Shown here: positions 1 to 9,400 of the stretch, piece after piece
How the letters are laid out: every line of letters begins with the position of its first letter
How positions within the stretch are numbered: the stretch's first letter is position 1
Assembly (NCBI GenBank): GCA_018668475.1
Contig: JABJCZ010000098.1
Location: forward strand, 1-23,217
Direction of reading: 5' to 3'
Length of the DNA stretch: 23,217 bases
From: Alphaproteobacteria bacterium
GTDB lineage: Bacteria; Pseudomonadota; Alphaproteobacteria; UBA828
Made by a program: the position numbers and the translations under genes
The notes under the pieces: model-generated
What the model was told of the DNA's origin: nothing
The model's database searches: none
The model's input: the letters and a program-made list of their open reading frames with translations, nothing else

Positions 1-1126
1 AAATGCTCTCGAAGAAATTCACCAGCCCGAGCCGGATCAAGTCCTTGCTGGTAACCCATATCATCAGGGCGATCACCAGAATAAAACCGATGCGGAATCC
101 GATCTCCTGGACTTTGGGTTTGACCGGCCGTCCCCGCAGTGCCTCAAATAGATAAAAAACAAGGTGCCCGCCATCCAGCATGGGCACCGGAAACAGATTA
201 ATAAGGCCGAGGTTAATGGATAAAATGGCCATAAAAAAGAGGACGGTCATGAACCCCTGTTTGGCCACTTCACTGGACATTTCAGCGATGCGAATAGGGC
301 CACCAAGTTCCTCTGTGGAACGGTTGCCACTGATCATTTGGCCAACGGCCTTCAGCGTTCCCCAGGTCATGAAAGCGGTTTCTTCTACTGCGGTCCAAAC
401 GGCGCCGGCAGGGCCATGTTTTTTGAAATCAACGCCGGCGTGCGCGACACCGATCTGACCCACCCGATGAGTGGTGCCAAACTGGTCCTCGCGCTCCACC
501 AGCGCCGGCGTTACGTTCACAGATACAAGTTGACCGTCACGTTCGACCTCGAAAAGCATGACCTGTTCAGGGCTTTGCTGAACGATCACCTGAAGCTCTT
601 CGAAACGATTGATTTTCAGGCCATCGACCGCTGTAATCCGGTCACCGGTTTGCAACCCAGCGTTGGCGGCGGGACTGTCGGCTACGACCTGGTTGATTTC
701 CGCCGGCGTATACCGTTGTCCGACGGTTCCGAACAGAATTGCAAACAGAACAATTGCGAGAATAAAGTTCGCGGCGGGACCACCGAGCACGATCGCGGCG
801 CGCTGCCCTACTCGCTTGTGATGGAACGAGTAGCGTTTTTCGTCGTCGGTTAACTCCGCAGTTTCTTCGCCGGGCGCACTTGCAACATTTGCGTCGCCGA
901 AGAACTTTACGTAGCCACCAAGCGGCAACAGGCTGAATTTCCATCTCGTGCCGTGGCGATCGTTTAGTCCGAAGAGCTCCGGGCCAAATCCGATGGAGAA
1001 GACTTCAACTCTCACTCGGTTAATGCGCGCAACAAGGTAATGTCCCGCCTCATGCACAAAGACGATAACCGTCAATATGACCAAAAATGGCCATATGTAG
1101 TTCCAAGTCTGACTGACAAATTCCAT
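1..1126 (-). CDS. rseP: RseP-type site-2 zinc metalloprotease (partial, C-terminal end cut by window edge)
   Basis: Membrane-embedded protease that cleaves anti-sigma factors and signal-peptide remnants within the inner membrane (family knowledge). My minus-strand translation stays open from the ATG at 1126 to base 1, giving 375 codons. The zinc motif HEAGH is at residues 25-29 inside the first membrane segment. GGPAANF marks the second membrane region near residues 112-120. A single PDZ domain lies at about 130-200 (SPAANAGLQTGD). The second zinc-binding motif, MLDGGH, has its aspartate at residue 318 and is followed by the last membrane segment. Alphaproteobacterial homologues are usually about 370-380 residues, so only a few residues and the stop are missing. 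An in-frame TAA 27 bases upstream fixes the start, although no clear Shine-Dalgarno is visible. It follows cdsA at 208 bases, with no dxr between. Confidence 0.95.
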   Translation of the reverse strand, partial: MEFVSQTWNYIWPFLVILTVIVFVHEAGHYLVARINRVRVEVFSIGFGPELFGLNDRHGTRWKFSLLPLGGYVKFFGDANVASAPGEETAELTDDEKRYSFHHKRVGQRAAIVLGGPAANFILAIVLFAILFGTVGQRYTPAEINQVVADSPAANAGLQTGDRITAVDGLKINRFEELQVIVQQSPEQVMLFEVERDGQLVSVNVTPALVEREDQFGTTHRVGQIGVAHAGVDFKKHGPAGAVWTAVEETAFMTWGTLKAVGQMISGNRSTEELGGPIRIAEMSSEVAKQGFMTVLFFMAILSINLGLINLFPVPMLDGGHLVFYLFEALRGRPVKPKVQEIGFRIGFILVIALMIWVTSKDLIRLGLVNFFESI

Positions 1127-1197
1127 ATTTTGAGCTGACGCGACGGTCCGTTAATGGTTCTGCGGCGGGATTCGAAGAAATAGCGATTCGGGTCCGG

Positions 1198-1226
1198 AGT
1201 GTAGGGGGCGACAGGGCCCATTGCAA
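1198..1226 (-). promoter_or_regulatory. Candidate sigma-70-type promoter for rseP
   Basis: On the minus strand TTGCAA is followed after exactly 17 bases by TACACT, close to the -35 and -10 consensus. Transcription would begin near 1191, about 65 bases before the rseP ATG. It lies in the 208-base gap between cdsA and rseP and would give rseP its own transcript. The gap also holds a 12-bp palindrome, AATAATATTATT, at 1261-1272. I see no gene in the gap. Confidence 0.45.
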
Positions 1227-1334
1227 GGTTCGCTCGGCCCACGTAACTGTTTGAAATCAAAATAATATTATTCGTATTCACGGACCTTTAAGGTGCTCTC
1301 CTGTGGGACCGGGTGACTGGATGCATCGACCTAA

Positions 1335-2207
1335 TCAGCCGCCGCCCCAGCTCAAGGGTCCCAGCCCGCTCAAGTACATAGCGAGCGCCAATACGGCCGC
1401 AGCGACAGAAAGACTGTCGAGCCGATCCAATACGCCCCCATGACCGGGGATCAACGTGCCCGAATCTTTCGCGCCGAAGTGTCGTTTGATGGCTGATTCG
1501 AGCAAGTCACCCGCCTGCGAAATAACCGAGAAAACCAGTGCGAAAACACCCACTATGCCGAGGGCGGCGTCACCCCCAGCCCACCCCAGTGATGAGCTGC
1601 CCCACCCTAACAATCCGCCGGCGATCGCCGCTGCAAGCAGACCGCCAACTGCGCCTGACCAAGTCTTTCCGGGACTTAGGCGCGGTGCAAGGCGTGGCCC
1701 GCCGACAGTCCGACCGATGAGATAAGCGCCGATATCGGTTCCCCAGACAACCACACACAACCAGACTGCCGTGGCTAGGCCGTCGTCAGACTGGCGAATA
1801 AATGTGGCGGAAATCAGAAATATTGATGGCCAGACAATTGCGCCGGGTAGCCAGAGCAAAAGCCGTGCGGCGCGTTCTCTTCCCTGTCGACCTAAGACTG
1901 CGGTCCCGCTGAAGAGGATTGCGAGCACAATTGACGCGTAAAGCGGGTATTCCAGGGATCCGAAAAGGCCAGCGATCAGTGCGACAAACCCTGTGCACGC
2001 TGCGGCCACGCTGGACCACCATCTATGGCCACGGGGAGTAACCAGGCGCACCCATTCCCACGACATCGTGCAGGCAAGAACCCCACACACAACCAGATAC
2101 GCAATGCCGCCCAGATAAATCGAGCCGAGAGCCAATACTACGAGAAGAAGGCCAGGGAGAACCCGCTTCGACAGGCGGTCAGCCGGTGCCACCGTATCGG
2201 CGCTCAC
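1335..2207 (-). CDS. cdsA: Phosphatidate cytidylyltransferase (CDP-diglyceride synthase)
   Basis: Makes CDP-diacylglycerol from phosphatidate and CTP in the inner membrane, the precursor of all bacterial phospholipids (family knowledge). The protein is almost entirely hydrophobic helices. It ends with the CdsA signature from about residue 238: S-x-x-K-R, then KDSG, PGHGG and DRLD, which fits the PROSITE pattern. A second conserved stretch, SPGKTWSGAVGG, lies before it. The start is uncertain: no ATG precedes the first membrane segment. Candidates are TTG at 2237, GTG at 2207 (chosen) and GTG at 2192, none with a strong Shine-Dalgarno. Any of them overlaps the end of uppS, implying translational coupling. 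UppS, CdsA and RseP are all envelope functions. No dxr follows it. Confidence 0.93.
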   Translation of the reverse strand: MSADTVAPADRLSKRVLPGLLLVVLALGSIYLGGIAYLVVCGVLACTMSWEWVRLVTPRGHRWWSSVAAACTGFVALIAGLFGSLEYPLYASIVLAILFSGTAVLGRQGRERAARLLLWLPGAIVWPSIFLISATFIRQSDDGLATAVWLCVVVWGTDIGAYLIGRTVGGPRLAPRLSPGKTWSGAVGGLLAAAIAGGLLGWGSSSLGWAGGDAALGIVGVFALVFSVISQAGDLLESAIKRHFGAKDSGTLIPGHGGVLDRLDSLSVAAAVLALAMYLSGLGPLSWGGG

Positions 2208-2913
2208 GTTTTTGGTAGTCGGAAATAGCGTCCTCAAGACATTGGCGCGTAAAATCGGGCCACAGTGTCGACGTAAATGCCAATTCTGTATAAGCGGACT
2301 GCCAGAGCAGAAAGTTGGAAAGGCGTTGTTCGCCGCTGGTTCGAATCAACAGGTCCGGGTCCGGTACATCCACGCTTTGCAAATAGCGTTCGAAAACGGC
2401 TTCGGTGATATCAGACGGCTCAAGGGCTCCATCTTTTGCATCCCTGGCAATACCCTGAACGGCCTCAAGAATTTCCTGCCGCCCTCCGTAATTGACGGCG
2501 ACGGTAAATATCAGTCGGCGATTAACCGCAGTTTCAGTCTCCGCTTCCTGCAGCAGCTTCATGATATCGTTGGATAAACGAGATCTGTCCCCGATAAAAC
2601 GCAGCTGCACTCCATTCCGCCGCAGCTCGTTCAATTCGCGACGAATGTAGAGCCGCAACAACCCCATAAGGTCATCGACCTCACGAAGCGGCCGCTTCCA
2701 GTTCTCAGCGGAGAATGCATATATCGTGAGGTATTCGACCCCGAGGTCCATGCACGTCTTCGTGGCCGTACGAACAGCCTCGACGCCTTTGCGATGACCC
2801 TCGATGCGGGGCAGACCCCGAGCTTTTGCCCACCGGCCATTACCATCCATGATAATGGCGACATGGGTCGGCATGCCGGAAGAGCCGTCATATGTTGAAG
2901 ATGCCAGGGCCAT
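2179..2913 (-). CDS. uppS: Isoprenyl transferase (undecaprenyl diphosphate synthase)
   Basis: Condenses isopentenyl diphosphate onto farnesyl diphosphate to make the C55 carrier lipid for peptidoglycan and other wall polymers (family knowledge). The 244 residues match the cis-prenyltransferase family in length. The N-terminal diphosphate-binding motif MDGNGRWA carries the catalytic-type aspartate at residue 23. YAFSAENW follows. The C-terminal LLIRTSGEQRLSNFLLWQ and the Tyr-Thr-Glu segment complete the active site. The ATG at 2913 sits two bases beyond the frr stop, and an in-frame ATG at residue 14 (MPTHVAIIMDG) is an alternative start. The gene overlaps cdsA at its 3' end. It consumes isopentenyl diphosphate, so the missing dxr next door bears on its substrate supply. 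Confidence 0.96.
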   Translation of the reverse strand: MALASSTYDGSSGMPTHVAIIMDGNGRWAKARGLPRIEGHRKGVEAVRTATKTCMDLGVEYLTIYAFSAENWKRPLREVDDLMGLLRLYIRRELNELRRNGVQLRFIGDRSRLSNDIMKLLQEAETETAVNRRLIFTVAVNYGGRQEILEAVQGIARDAKDGALEPSDITEAVFERYLQSVDVPDPDLLIRTSGEQRLSNFLLWQSAYTELAFTSTLWPDFTRQCLEDAISDYQKRERRYGGTG

Positions 2914-2915
2914 TG

Positions 2916-3476
2916 TCAGACCTGCATGATCTCCGCTTCTTTTTGGGCAAGCAGCTCATTAATCTGCTTGATCGACTGGTCGGTGAGTTTCTGAACCTCG
3001 TCAGACTTCTGATGCATCTCGTCTTCGCTCAGTTCACCCTCTTTTTCCAACTTCTTGAACTTGTCCATGCCATCCCGCCGGACATTGCGCACCGCTACGC
3101 GGGACTCTTCCGTGTATTTGGCCGCAACCTTGGTCATTTCCGTCCGACGCTCTTCGTTGAGTTCGGGAATGGGTATGCGCAAAACCTGCCCCTCGGCAAT
3201 GGGGTTGAGACCGAGGCCTGCATTTTGAATCGATTTTTCGACGGCTTTTACCTGGGTTTGATCCCAGACCTGAACACTCAACAAGCGAGGCTCTGGTGCA
3301 CTCACCGTCGCAACCTGATTGAGGGGCATTTCTGCGCCATAGGCCTCGACCACGACAGGGTCCAGCAAGCTGACCGACGCACGACCGGTCCGCAATCCGG
3401 AAAATTCCTTGCGCAGGACCTCAATAGCGCCGTTCATCCGGCGCTGCAGATCCCCGATATTCGCTGCATCCGTCAT
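2916..3476 (-). CDS. frr: Ribosome recycling factor
   Basis: Works with EF-G in the cytoplasm to split post-termination ribosomes (family knowledge). The 186 residues equal the usual length (about 185). Landmarks are LRTGRAS at 28-34, the short beta domain around residues 35-105 ([13 protein letters not shown] near 99-111), and the long C-terminal helices with [16 protein letters not shown] at 127-142. The Shine-Dalgarno AAGGA lies in the last codons of pyrH, so pyrH and frr are probably translationally coupled; the gap is six bases. The neighbours pyrH and uppS are in the classic order pyrH-frr-uppS-cdsA. Nothing is missing. Confidence 0.97.
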   Translation of the reverse strand: MTDAANIGDLQRRMNGAIEVLRKEFSGLRTGRASVSLLDPVVVEAYGAEMPLNQVATVSAPEPRLLSVQVWDQTQVKAVEKSIQNAGLGLNPIAEGQVLRIPIPELNEERRTEMTKVAAKYTEESRVAVRNVRRDGMDKFKKLEKEGELSEDEMHQKSDEVQKLTDQSIKQINELLAQKEAEIMQV

Positions 3477-3482
3477 GCTTGC

Positions 3483-4205
3483 CTATCCTTCACTGATCAT
3501 TGTGAAAGGGCCCTCCCCGCGCAATACGGCGGCAAGTCCCCCTTCCTGCAAAATCGAGAATACCACAATCGGAATTCCGTTTTCCCGCGCCAAAGAAATA
3601 GCTGACGCATCCATCACCTTAAGGTCTTTGGATAATACCTCAAGATAGCGCAAATTTTCATACCTCTTGGCATTCGGGTTCTCCTCCGGGTCTTCGGAGT
3701 AAACGCCATCCACCTTGGTGGCCTTGAGCAACGCATCGCAGCCCATTTCGGCTGCTCGCAAGGCGGCAGCGGTATCGGTCGTGAAAAAGGGGTTGCCGGT
3801 GCCGGCGGCGAAAATCACCAGGCGGCCCTTTTCCATATGCCGCGTTGCGCGACGACGAATGTAGGGTTCGCATACCGTTTCCATGGGAATTGCCGAAAGT
3901 ACGCGTGTGGGAACGCCAACGCCCTCTAGTGCGTGCTGGATGGCGATAGCATTCATGACCGTTGCGAGCATGCCGATATAATCGGCGCTGGCCCTATCCA
4001 TTCCGGCAGCGGCACCGGAAACGCCTCGAAATATGTTCCCGCCGCCCACGACGACGCACACTTCTGTGCCTTGCGAATGAATTTCGTGAATATCGCGTGC
4101 GACGCGCTGAACCGTCGCGCTGTCGATGCCGTAGGGGGCGTCCCCCATCAACGATTCGCCGGAAATTTTCAAAAGAATGCGGCGAAAGGTTTCCGGTTGA
4201 GGCAT
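3483..4205 (-). CDS. pyrH: Uridylate (UMP) kinase
   Basis: Phosphorylates UMP to UDP using ATP, the committed step toward UTP and CTP (family knowledge). The 240 residues are typical of the bacterial hexameric enzyme of the amino-acid-kinase fold. Visible motifs are [11 protein letters not shown] at 11-21 (phosphate-binding lysine 13), [11 protein letters not shown] at 51-61, [12 protein letters not shown] at 75-86 and the nucleotide-binding [10 protein letters not shown] at 135-144. The ATG at 4205 has a good Shine-Dalgarno, GGAAG, with six-base spacing. It begins the pyrH-frr-uppS-cdsA block and is separated from tsf by 226 bases, so it may have its own promoter. Confidence 0.97.
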   Translation of the reverse strand: MPQPETFRRILLKISGESLMGDAPYGIDSATVQRVARDIHEIHSQGTEVCVVVGGGNIFRGVSGAAAGMDRASADYIGMLATVMNAIAIQHALEGVGVPTRVLSAIPMETVCEPYIRRRATRHMEKGRLVIFAAGTGNPFFTTDTAAALRAAEMGCDALLKATKVDGVYSEDPEENPNAKRYENLRYLEVLSKDLKVMDASAISLARENGIPIVVFSILQEGGLAAVLRGEGPFTMISEG

Positions 4206-4336
4206 TTAGACTTCCGATCAGAGACCCGACACACCACACACAACGGTGCCGAATAAGGTTGGCTTCTTTGTCGGCGATGCACCTGGCCAGCAACATGTCC
4301 GGTCAAGAGCACGAGGCGACACCCGTTACCGCGTCT

Positions 4337-4347
4337 ATTCTATATCA
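4337..4347 (-). promoter_or_regulatory. Possible extended -10 promoter upstream of pyrH
   Basis: The minus strand reads TGATATAGAAT, resembling an extended -10 element (TG-n-TATAAT-like). No good -35 hexamer is found 16-18 bases upstream, so this is weak. It lies about 130 bases before the pyrH ATG in the 226-base gap after tsf. I see no coding content in that gap. Confidence 0.25.
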
Positions 4348-4397
4348 CTCGTGCAGACCGGCGGCACCATCCCTTTAGCAAGAATTTTGCTGAAACC

Positions 4398-4430
4398 GAC
4401 CTGGCGCAGCACCACGGGACCTGCCAGGCC
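4398..4430 (-). terminator. Terminator-like hairpin just after tsf
   Basis: A few bases beyond the tsf stop the minus strand can pair GGCCTGGC with GCCAGGTC, an 8-bp stem with one G-U pair and a loop of about 17 bases. No run of U follows, so it is not a classic intrinsic terminator. A second small hairpin, AGCAA/TTGCT, follows near 4377-4391. Together they could reduce read-through from rpsB-tsf into pyrH. Confidence 0.3.
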
Positions 4431-4431
4431 G

Positions 4432-5358
4432 CTAACTCTTGAGGGTCTGAGCAACCTCTGTCGCGAAATCCGTTTCATCGCGTTCAACGCCTTCACCAAG
4501 CGCAAGACGCACGAAGCCGGTAATGCTAACCGGGCCACCGATATCAGCCTCAGCGTCCGCCAAAATTTTGGAAACCTTGGATTCCCCATCCAGAACCCAG
4601 GTCTGATGCAGCAGCGCGACTTCTTCGTAGAATTTGCGGATCCGCCCGTCGACCATCTTTTCGATGATGTTGTCGGGCTTGCCCGATGCTTTTGCCTGCT
4701 CGATGAGAACTGAGCGTTCCCGCTCAAGCATTTCAGGGTCGAGGTCGTCTGGAGACACGGCCTGCGGACTTGCGGCGGCAATGTGCATCGCGACCTGGCG
4801 TCCAAGGGCGTCAAGCTTTGCTTTGTCACCAGTTGACTTCATCCCGACGATCACGCCGATCCGACCCAGGCCAGCCGTGGTTGCGGCATGCATATAGCTC
4901 GCTACGACACCTCCATCGACCGAAAGAGCTGCAGAACGTCGCAGATTGATGTTTTCACCGATCGTCGCGATAAGGTGCGTGAGTTCCTCGGCGACGGTGC
5001 GGCTTGTGCCTGGGAAATCAGCTGCGGCCACCGCAGCGACATCTCCACCATTTGTGAGTGCGATTCCGGCAATCTCATTCACGGCATTTTGAAACGTCTC
5101 GTTGCGGGCGACGAAGTCAGTTTCGGAATTGACCTCGACGAGCGCAGCTACGCCGTCACCGGTGGCAACACCCACCAAACCCTCGGCCGCGACACGACCA
5201 GCCTTCTTGGCAGCCGCTGACAGGCCCTTTTTCCGGAGCCAGTCGACGCCAGCTTCAATATCGCCGCCGGTCTCGGTCAGGGCTTTCTTGCAGTCCATCA
5301 TGCCGACACCGGTCTTTTCACGCAGTTCCTTGACCAGTGCTGCTGTAATTTCAGCCAT
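4432..5358 (-). CDS. tsf: Translation elongation factor Ts
   Basis: Nucleotide exchange factor that releases GDP from EF-Tu (family knowledge). The 308 residues fit the family. The N-terminal UBA-like helix bundle (residues 4-40) contains the conserved [16 protein letters not shown] at 12-27. The exchange motif TDFVARN is at 80-86. Two repeat-like core domains and a C-terminal module follow. The ATG at 5358 has a strong AGAGG Shine-Dalgarno at 5366-5370 and is preferred over the in-frame GTG one codon upstream. It follows rpsB at 76 bases, in the near-universal rpsB-tsf pair. A strong hairpin occupies the gap. Confidence 0.97.
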   Translation of the reverse strand: MAEITAALVKELREKTGVGMMDCKKALTETGGDIEAGVDWLRKKGLSAAAKKAGRVAAEGLVGVATGDGVAALVEVNSETDFVARNETFQNAVNEIAGIALTNGGDVAAVAAADFPGTSRTVAEELTHLIATIGENINLRRSAALSVDGGVVASYMHAATTAGLGRIGVIVGMKSTGDKAKLDALGRQVAMHIAAASPQAVSPDDLDPEMLERERSVLIEQAKASGKPDNIIEKMVDGRIRKFYEEVALLHQTWVLDGESKVSKILADAEADIGGPVSITGFVRLALGEGVERDETDFATEVAQTLKS

Positions 5359-5405
5359 CACTTAACCTCTCGAAATATTTTGACCCGTCACAATGTGCGA
5401 GCATG

Positions 5406-5431
5406 CGGTGCGGGATAACGAGCCCGCACCG
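5406..5431 (-). terminator. Perfect 9-bp hairpin between rpsB and tsf
   Basis: CGGTGCGGG and CCCGCACCG form a perfect, very G+C-rich stem with an 8-base loop. The first stem base is four bases beyond the rpsB stop. No U run follows, so partial termination, an RNase-protected 3' end for rpsB or a processing site are all possible. Attenuation between rpsB and tsf is known in E. coli; the role here is inference. Confidence 0.5.
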
Positions 5432-5434
5432 AAA

Positions 5435-6307
5435 TTAGGCCTTTGTGTCAGCCGCGACCGGTGTCGCTGCTTCAGCGGCCCCCTCAGCGGCGGGTTCTGC
5501 AACGGCTTCTGTCGCTTCGACCTCCGTGGCGGCGACTTCTGCCGCAACCGGATCAACTTCTGGCACAGTTTCAGTCAGTCCGACTTCGGCAGCACCAACA
5601 TCGACACCGGATGCAGCAATTTCCTGCTGCAATCCGTCGATAACCGCACGGGCGAAGAGGTCGCAATACAGGGTAATTGCCCGCATCGCGTCGTCGTTAC
5701 CAGGAATCGGCATCGAAATCGAATCCGGGTTTGAATTGCTGTCGACGATGGCAATCACAGGAATGCCCAGTTTGCGGGCCTCGTGGACTGCGATGTCTTC
5801 CTTGTTCGTATCGATGACGACGAGAATGTCAGGCAAACCGCCCATTTCGCGAATGCCACCGAGCGCACGATCGATCTTGTCGCGGCGCCGCGTCAGCTTC
5901 AGCTGTTCCTTCTTCGTCAGACCAATATCTTCGCGTGCCAACGTCTCTTCGAGCTCGTTCATAGTCTTGATCGAGCCGGAAACAGCCTTCCAGTTGGTCA
6001 GCATGCCACCCAACCAACGATGGTTGACGTAATACTGGCCTGACCGTGTCGCTGCTTCCGCAACCGGGGCCTGGGCTTGACGCTTGGTGCCCACAAAGAG
6101 AATACGGCCACCCTTGGCAGCGGTATTGCTGATCGTAACCAGTGCCTGATGCAGCATCGGGACCGTCTGCTGAAGGTCCATAATATGAACACCGTTGCGC
6201 ACACCAAAGATGAACGGGCCCATCTTCGGGTTCCAACGACGGGTCTGATGGCCAAAATGCACGCCAGCTTCGAGGAGCTGACGCATGGTGAATTCGGGAA
6301 TCGCCAT
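5435..6307 (-). CDS. rpsB: 30S ribosomal protein S2, with acidic Ala/Glu-rich C-terminal tail
   Basis: Structural protein of the small subunit (family knowledge). The S2 core is complete: [20 protein letters not shown] at 8-27, FVGTKRQAQ at 71-79, [10 protein letters not shown] at 97-106, and the late motif ending in DTNKE at 166-170, with [11 protein letters not shown] at 181-191. Residues 231-290 form a 60-residue extension of mostly Ala, Val, Glu, Thr and Pro with no Arg and a single Lys, probably disordered. The ATG at 6307 has an AAGGA Shine-Dalgarno with seven-base spacing. A promoter-like element at 6436-6464 and a leader of about 120 bases precede it, so rpsB-tsf is probably its own transcription unit downstream of dnaE. 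Confidence 0.97.
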   Translation of the reverse strand: MAIPEFTMRQLLEAGVHFGHQTRRWNPKMGPFIFGVRNGVHIMDLQQTVPMLHQALVTISNTAAKGGRILFVGTKRQAQAPVAEAATRSGQYYVNHRWLGGMLTNWKAVSGSIKTMNELEETLAREDIGLTKKEQLKLTRRRDKIDRALGGIREMGGLPDILVVIDTNKEDIAVHEARKLGIPVIAIVDSNSNPDSISMPIPGNDDAMRAITLYCDLFARAVIDGLQQEIAASGVDVGAAEVGLTETVPEVDPVAAEVAATEVEATEAVAEPAAEGAAEAATPVAADTKA

Positions 6308-6429
6308 GGCGTTATCCTTTTCCGGTTATGCCTCCGTGGGATTGTGGCCCTGGACTGCCGGGGCACCGGACGGGTCGCAGCTAGGTGCGAGCCCTTTCCC
6401 ACGTGTGAATTTGCACCGATCTTCGGCGC
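6308..6429 (-). promoter_or_regulatory. rpsB 5' leader with several possible stems
   Basis: The predicted untranslated leader contains pairable segments: GGTGC with GCACC, and GTGGG with the later CCCAC. It ends in the rpsB Shine-Dalgarno. Ribosomal protein operons are often autoregulated through such leaders, but I do not recognise a named Rfam-type element here. The regulatory role is inference only. Confidence 0.25.
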
Positions 6430-6435
6430 GCCGGA

Positions 6436-6464
6436 GTGATATCGCCTTCAGATCCCAAAATCAA
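6436..6464 (-). promoter_or_regulatory. Candidate rpsB promoter
   Basis: On the minus strand TTGATT is separated by exactly 17 bases from TATCAC, each matching four of six consensus bases. It lies just after the dnaE stop. Transcription would start near 6429, leaving about 120 bases of leader before rpsB. The 190-base gap between dnaE and rpsB holds nothing coding. Confidence 0.45.
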
Positions 6465-6497
6465 GCCGTTTCCCGGCCATTTTGGCGGTTTGGCGGG

Positions 6498-9400
6498 TTA
6501 CTGTTCCTGAACGCCTGCAATTCCTTGCACAGCAGTGATTTCTGCCAGCACTTGGGGCGACAGCGCAAAGCCACCAGGCAGGTCAATTTCCACGGCATTA
6601 CCCGGCATATCGAGGACAATGGCCACATGCCCTTGCCCGGCTCCACTCCGCTGCAAAACCTCCTGCAACGGCGCCATAGCACAGGGCTCAGTCAAACGAA
6701 TCTTAAAGCCGCTCGTCATCTGGGTGACGACAGCCTCAAGTGGCTGTGCGCCGTCAGCGGTTAGTCCGCCATCCTGGCGCACTTCCACGTTAATCAGCAG
6801 CGAACTTCCCGGCACCAGAATTTCGCGGCAATTGGTATAGGCGTCACGAAAGAAACCGACCTCGTAGCCGCCGCTAGGGTCGGAGAAAGTCACAAACGCG
6901 AAGCGGCGGTCGCCACTCACGCGCTCCTGCACACTGAGAACGACACCGGCAAGCCGCATCTTCTTGCCTTTCAGTGTTTGCGCGCCAATGCCGGCAAAGG
7001 GGGTTACATGCATTTTTGCAAGCGCGTCCACGTAGGAATCAAGCGGATGCGCCGAGAGGTAAAAGCCGAGAGCCTCCTGCTCGAACTTCAATTGTTCACT
7101 GGGCGGCCAGTCTGGGACATCCTGAAGCTGTGGCTTCGGCATTGCCCCCTCACCGGCGCCATCAAACAAGGACCCCTGATTGACGTCTCGTCGACTGGCC
7201 TCGGCATGGCGCATTAGCAAGTCAGTTGAGTTGAACACCTGCCGGCGGTTGTCGGACATGCCGTCGAACGCGCCGGCCTTTGCCAAGTTCTCCAATTGGC
7301 GCTTGTTTAGGGCGTGAGCGTCCAGTCGACCAGCGAAATCAAACACGTCTTCAAAGACCCCATGTTCATTCCGCTCGGCAACGACAGTCTCCATGGCCTG
7401 CTCACCAACATTCTTGATCGCCGCCAATGCATACCGCACAGCAAGTTTGCCATCAGCGCCCGTCTCGACCGCAAACAGCGTTTCCGAGCGATTGACGTCT
7501 GGCGCCAGCATTTCGACCCCCAGTCTTTCAACCTCCTGGCGGAAGGCGCCGAGTTTATCGGTATTGTTCAGCTCGAGCGTCATTGTGGCCGCCATGAACT
7601 CGACAGGGAAATTCGCTTTCAGATAGGCCGTCTGATAGGCAACGAGCGCGTAGGCGGCTGCGTGCGACTTATTGAATCCGTATCCGGCGAATTTGGCGAC
7701 AAGGTCAAAAATGCCGCTCGCTTGGCCTTTGTCGACACCATTATCAACGGCACCATTAACGAAAATTTCGCGCTGCGCGTCCATCTCGGACTGAATTTTT
7801 TTGCCCATTGCCCGCCGCAATAGATCCGCGCTGCCAAGGCTGTAGCCAGACAGCACACGGGCAATTTCCATCACCTGTTCCTGATAGATAATAACGCCGA
7901 AGGTCTCCTCCAGCGTGCCAAGCAATTTCTCATGAAGGTGATCCGGTTTCTGTTCGCCGTGCTTGCAGGCGACATAGGTCGGAATGTTCTCCATCGGTCC
8001 TGGTCGATACAGCGCGACCAGCGCGATGATGTCTTCAAACGAATCTGGCTTAAGGCCCCGCAGCACATCGCGCATGCCGGAGCTTTCCAGCTGAAATACG
8101 CCACTGGTATGGCCGCTGGCCATGAGTTCAAACGATTTTTTGTCATCCAGCGGGATGTGGGTCAGGTCGATTTCTGTGCCCCCCGCCCGGATATGCCGAC
8201 ATGCCTGATCAAGGACCGTCAGCGTTTTCAGGCCAAGGAAATCAAACTTCACCAGCCCCGCAGCCTCAGCGTATTTCATCGAGAATTGGGTCACTGGCAT
8301 TGTGGAGCGCGGGTCGCGGTACAACGGGACGAGCTCGCTTAACGGGCGGTCACCGATCACCACACCGGCTGCATGAGTGGAAGCGTGACGGAACAGCCCC
8401 TCAAGTTGCAATGCGATTCCCAGCAAACGACGGACATCCTCGTCTTCGTCGCGCATGGCCTGAAGTTGGGGTTCGCCGTCGATTGCCTCGCTTAGCCTGA
8501 CGGGGTTGGCTGGATTAAACGGAATGAGTTTGCTGATCCGGTCGACCTGGCCATAGGGCATGCCGAGCACGCGCCCGACATCGCGGATCACAGCTTTGGC
8601 TTCGAGTTTTCCGAAGGTGATAATCTGGGCAACACGGTCCCTGCCATATCGCTCACAGACATAGTCGATGACTTCATCACGGCGATGGCGGCAAAAATCG
8701 ATGTCAAAATCAGGCATCGACACGCGTTCCGGGTTGAGAAAACGCTCGAACAGCAGGCCAAACCGCAAGGGATCGAGGTCGGTAATCGTCAACGCCCACG
8801 CCACTGCCGAGCCCGCGCCCGAACCACGACCTGGACCAACCGGTATTTCGTGCTCCTTTGACCAGCGGATGAAGTCCGCGACAATCAGAAAATAGCCGGG
8901 AAATTTCATTTCAATGATGATGTCGAGCTCGGTCTCAAGCCGTTCCCGATAGGGTTGGGCGAGGGTCTCCTTTTCGCCTTCACTCTGGCCTTGCTCGAAG
9001 ACCTGGTCTTCCAACCGTGCTTGTAGTCCCTCCCTTGCCTGGTGCCTGAGTTCATCCTCCTCGCTCCGGCCTTCACCGACTTCGAATGCGGGCAGAATGG
9101 GGTCGCGCGCCGGGGTGGCGAATGCACACCGCCGAGCGACCACCAGGGTGTTGTCGATGGCTTCCGGCAGGTCAGCAAAAAGCGCAATCATATCATCCGC
9201 GCTACGGAAATAGTGCTGCGGGCTGACCCGGCGACGATCCGGCTGATCAATATGGGCACCCTGCGCGATGCACATGAGCGCGTCGTGAGCCTCATACATC
9301 TCGGGCGGGCCAAAATAGACGTCGTTGGTGGCGATGAGGGGAATATCGAGCGCGTAGGCAAGGTCAATAAAACGTGCCTCTGTTCTGGCCTCGCTTTCCT

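Noticed and set aside
1261..1272. 12-bp A+T palindrome AATAATATTATT as an operator or attachment site
   Set aside because: Short, low-complexity and single-copy; not enough to call a site.
1072..1281. 69-codon minus-strand open frame in the cdsA-rseP gap, a possible dxr remnant or small protein
   Set aside because: Its translation has no DXR motif, begins on a non-ATG codon without a Shine-Dalgarno and runs into rseP in another frame.
2892..3605. 237-codon plus-strand open frame
   Set aside because: Lies wholly antisense to frr and pyrH, which are unambiguous; typical shadow frame of G+C-rich coding DNA.
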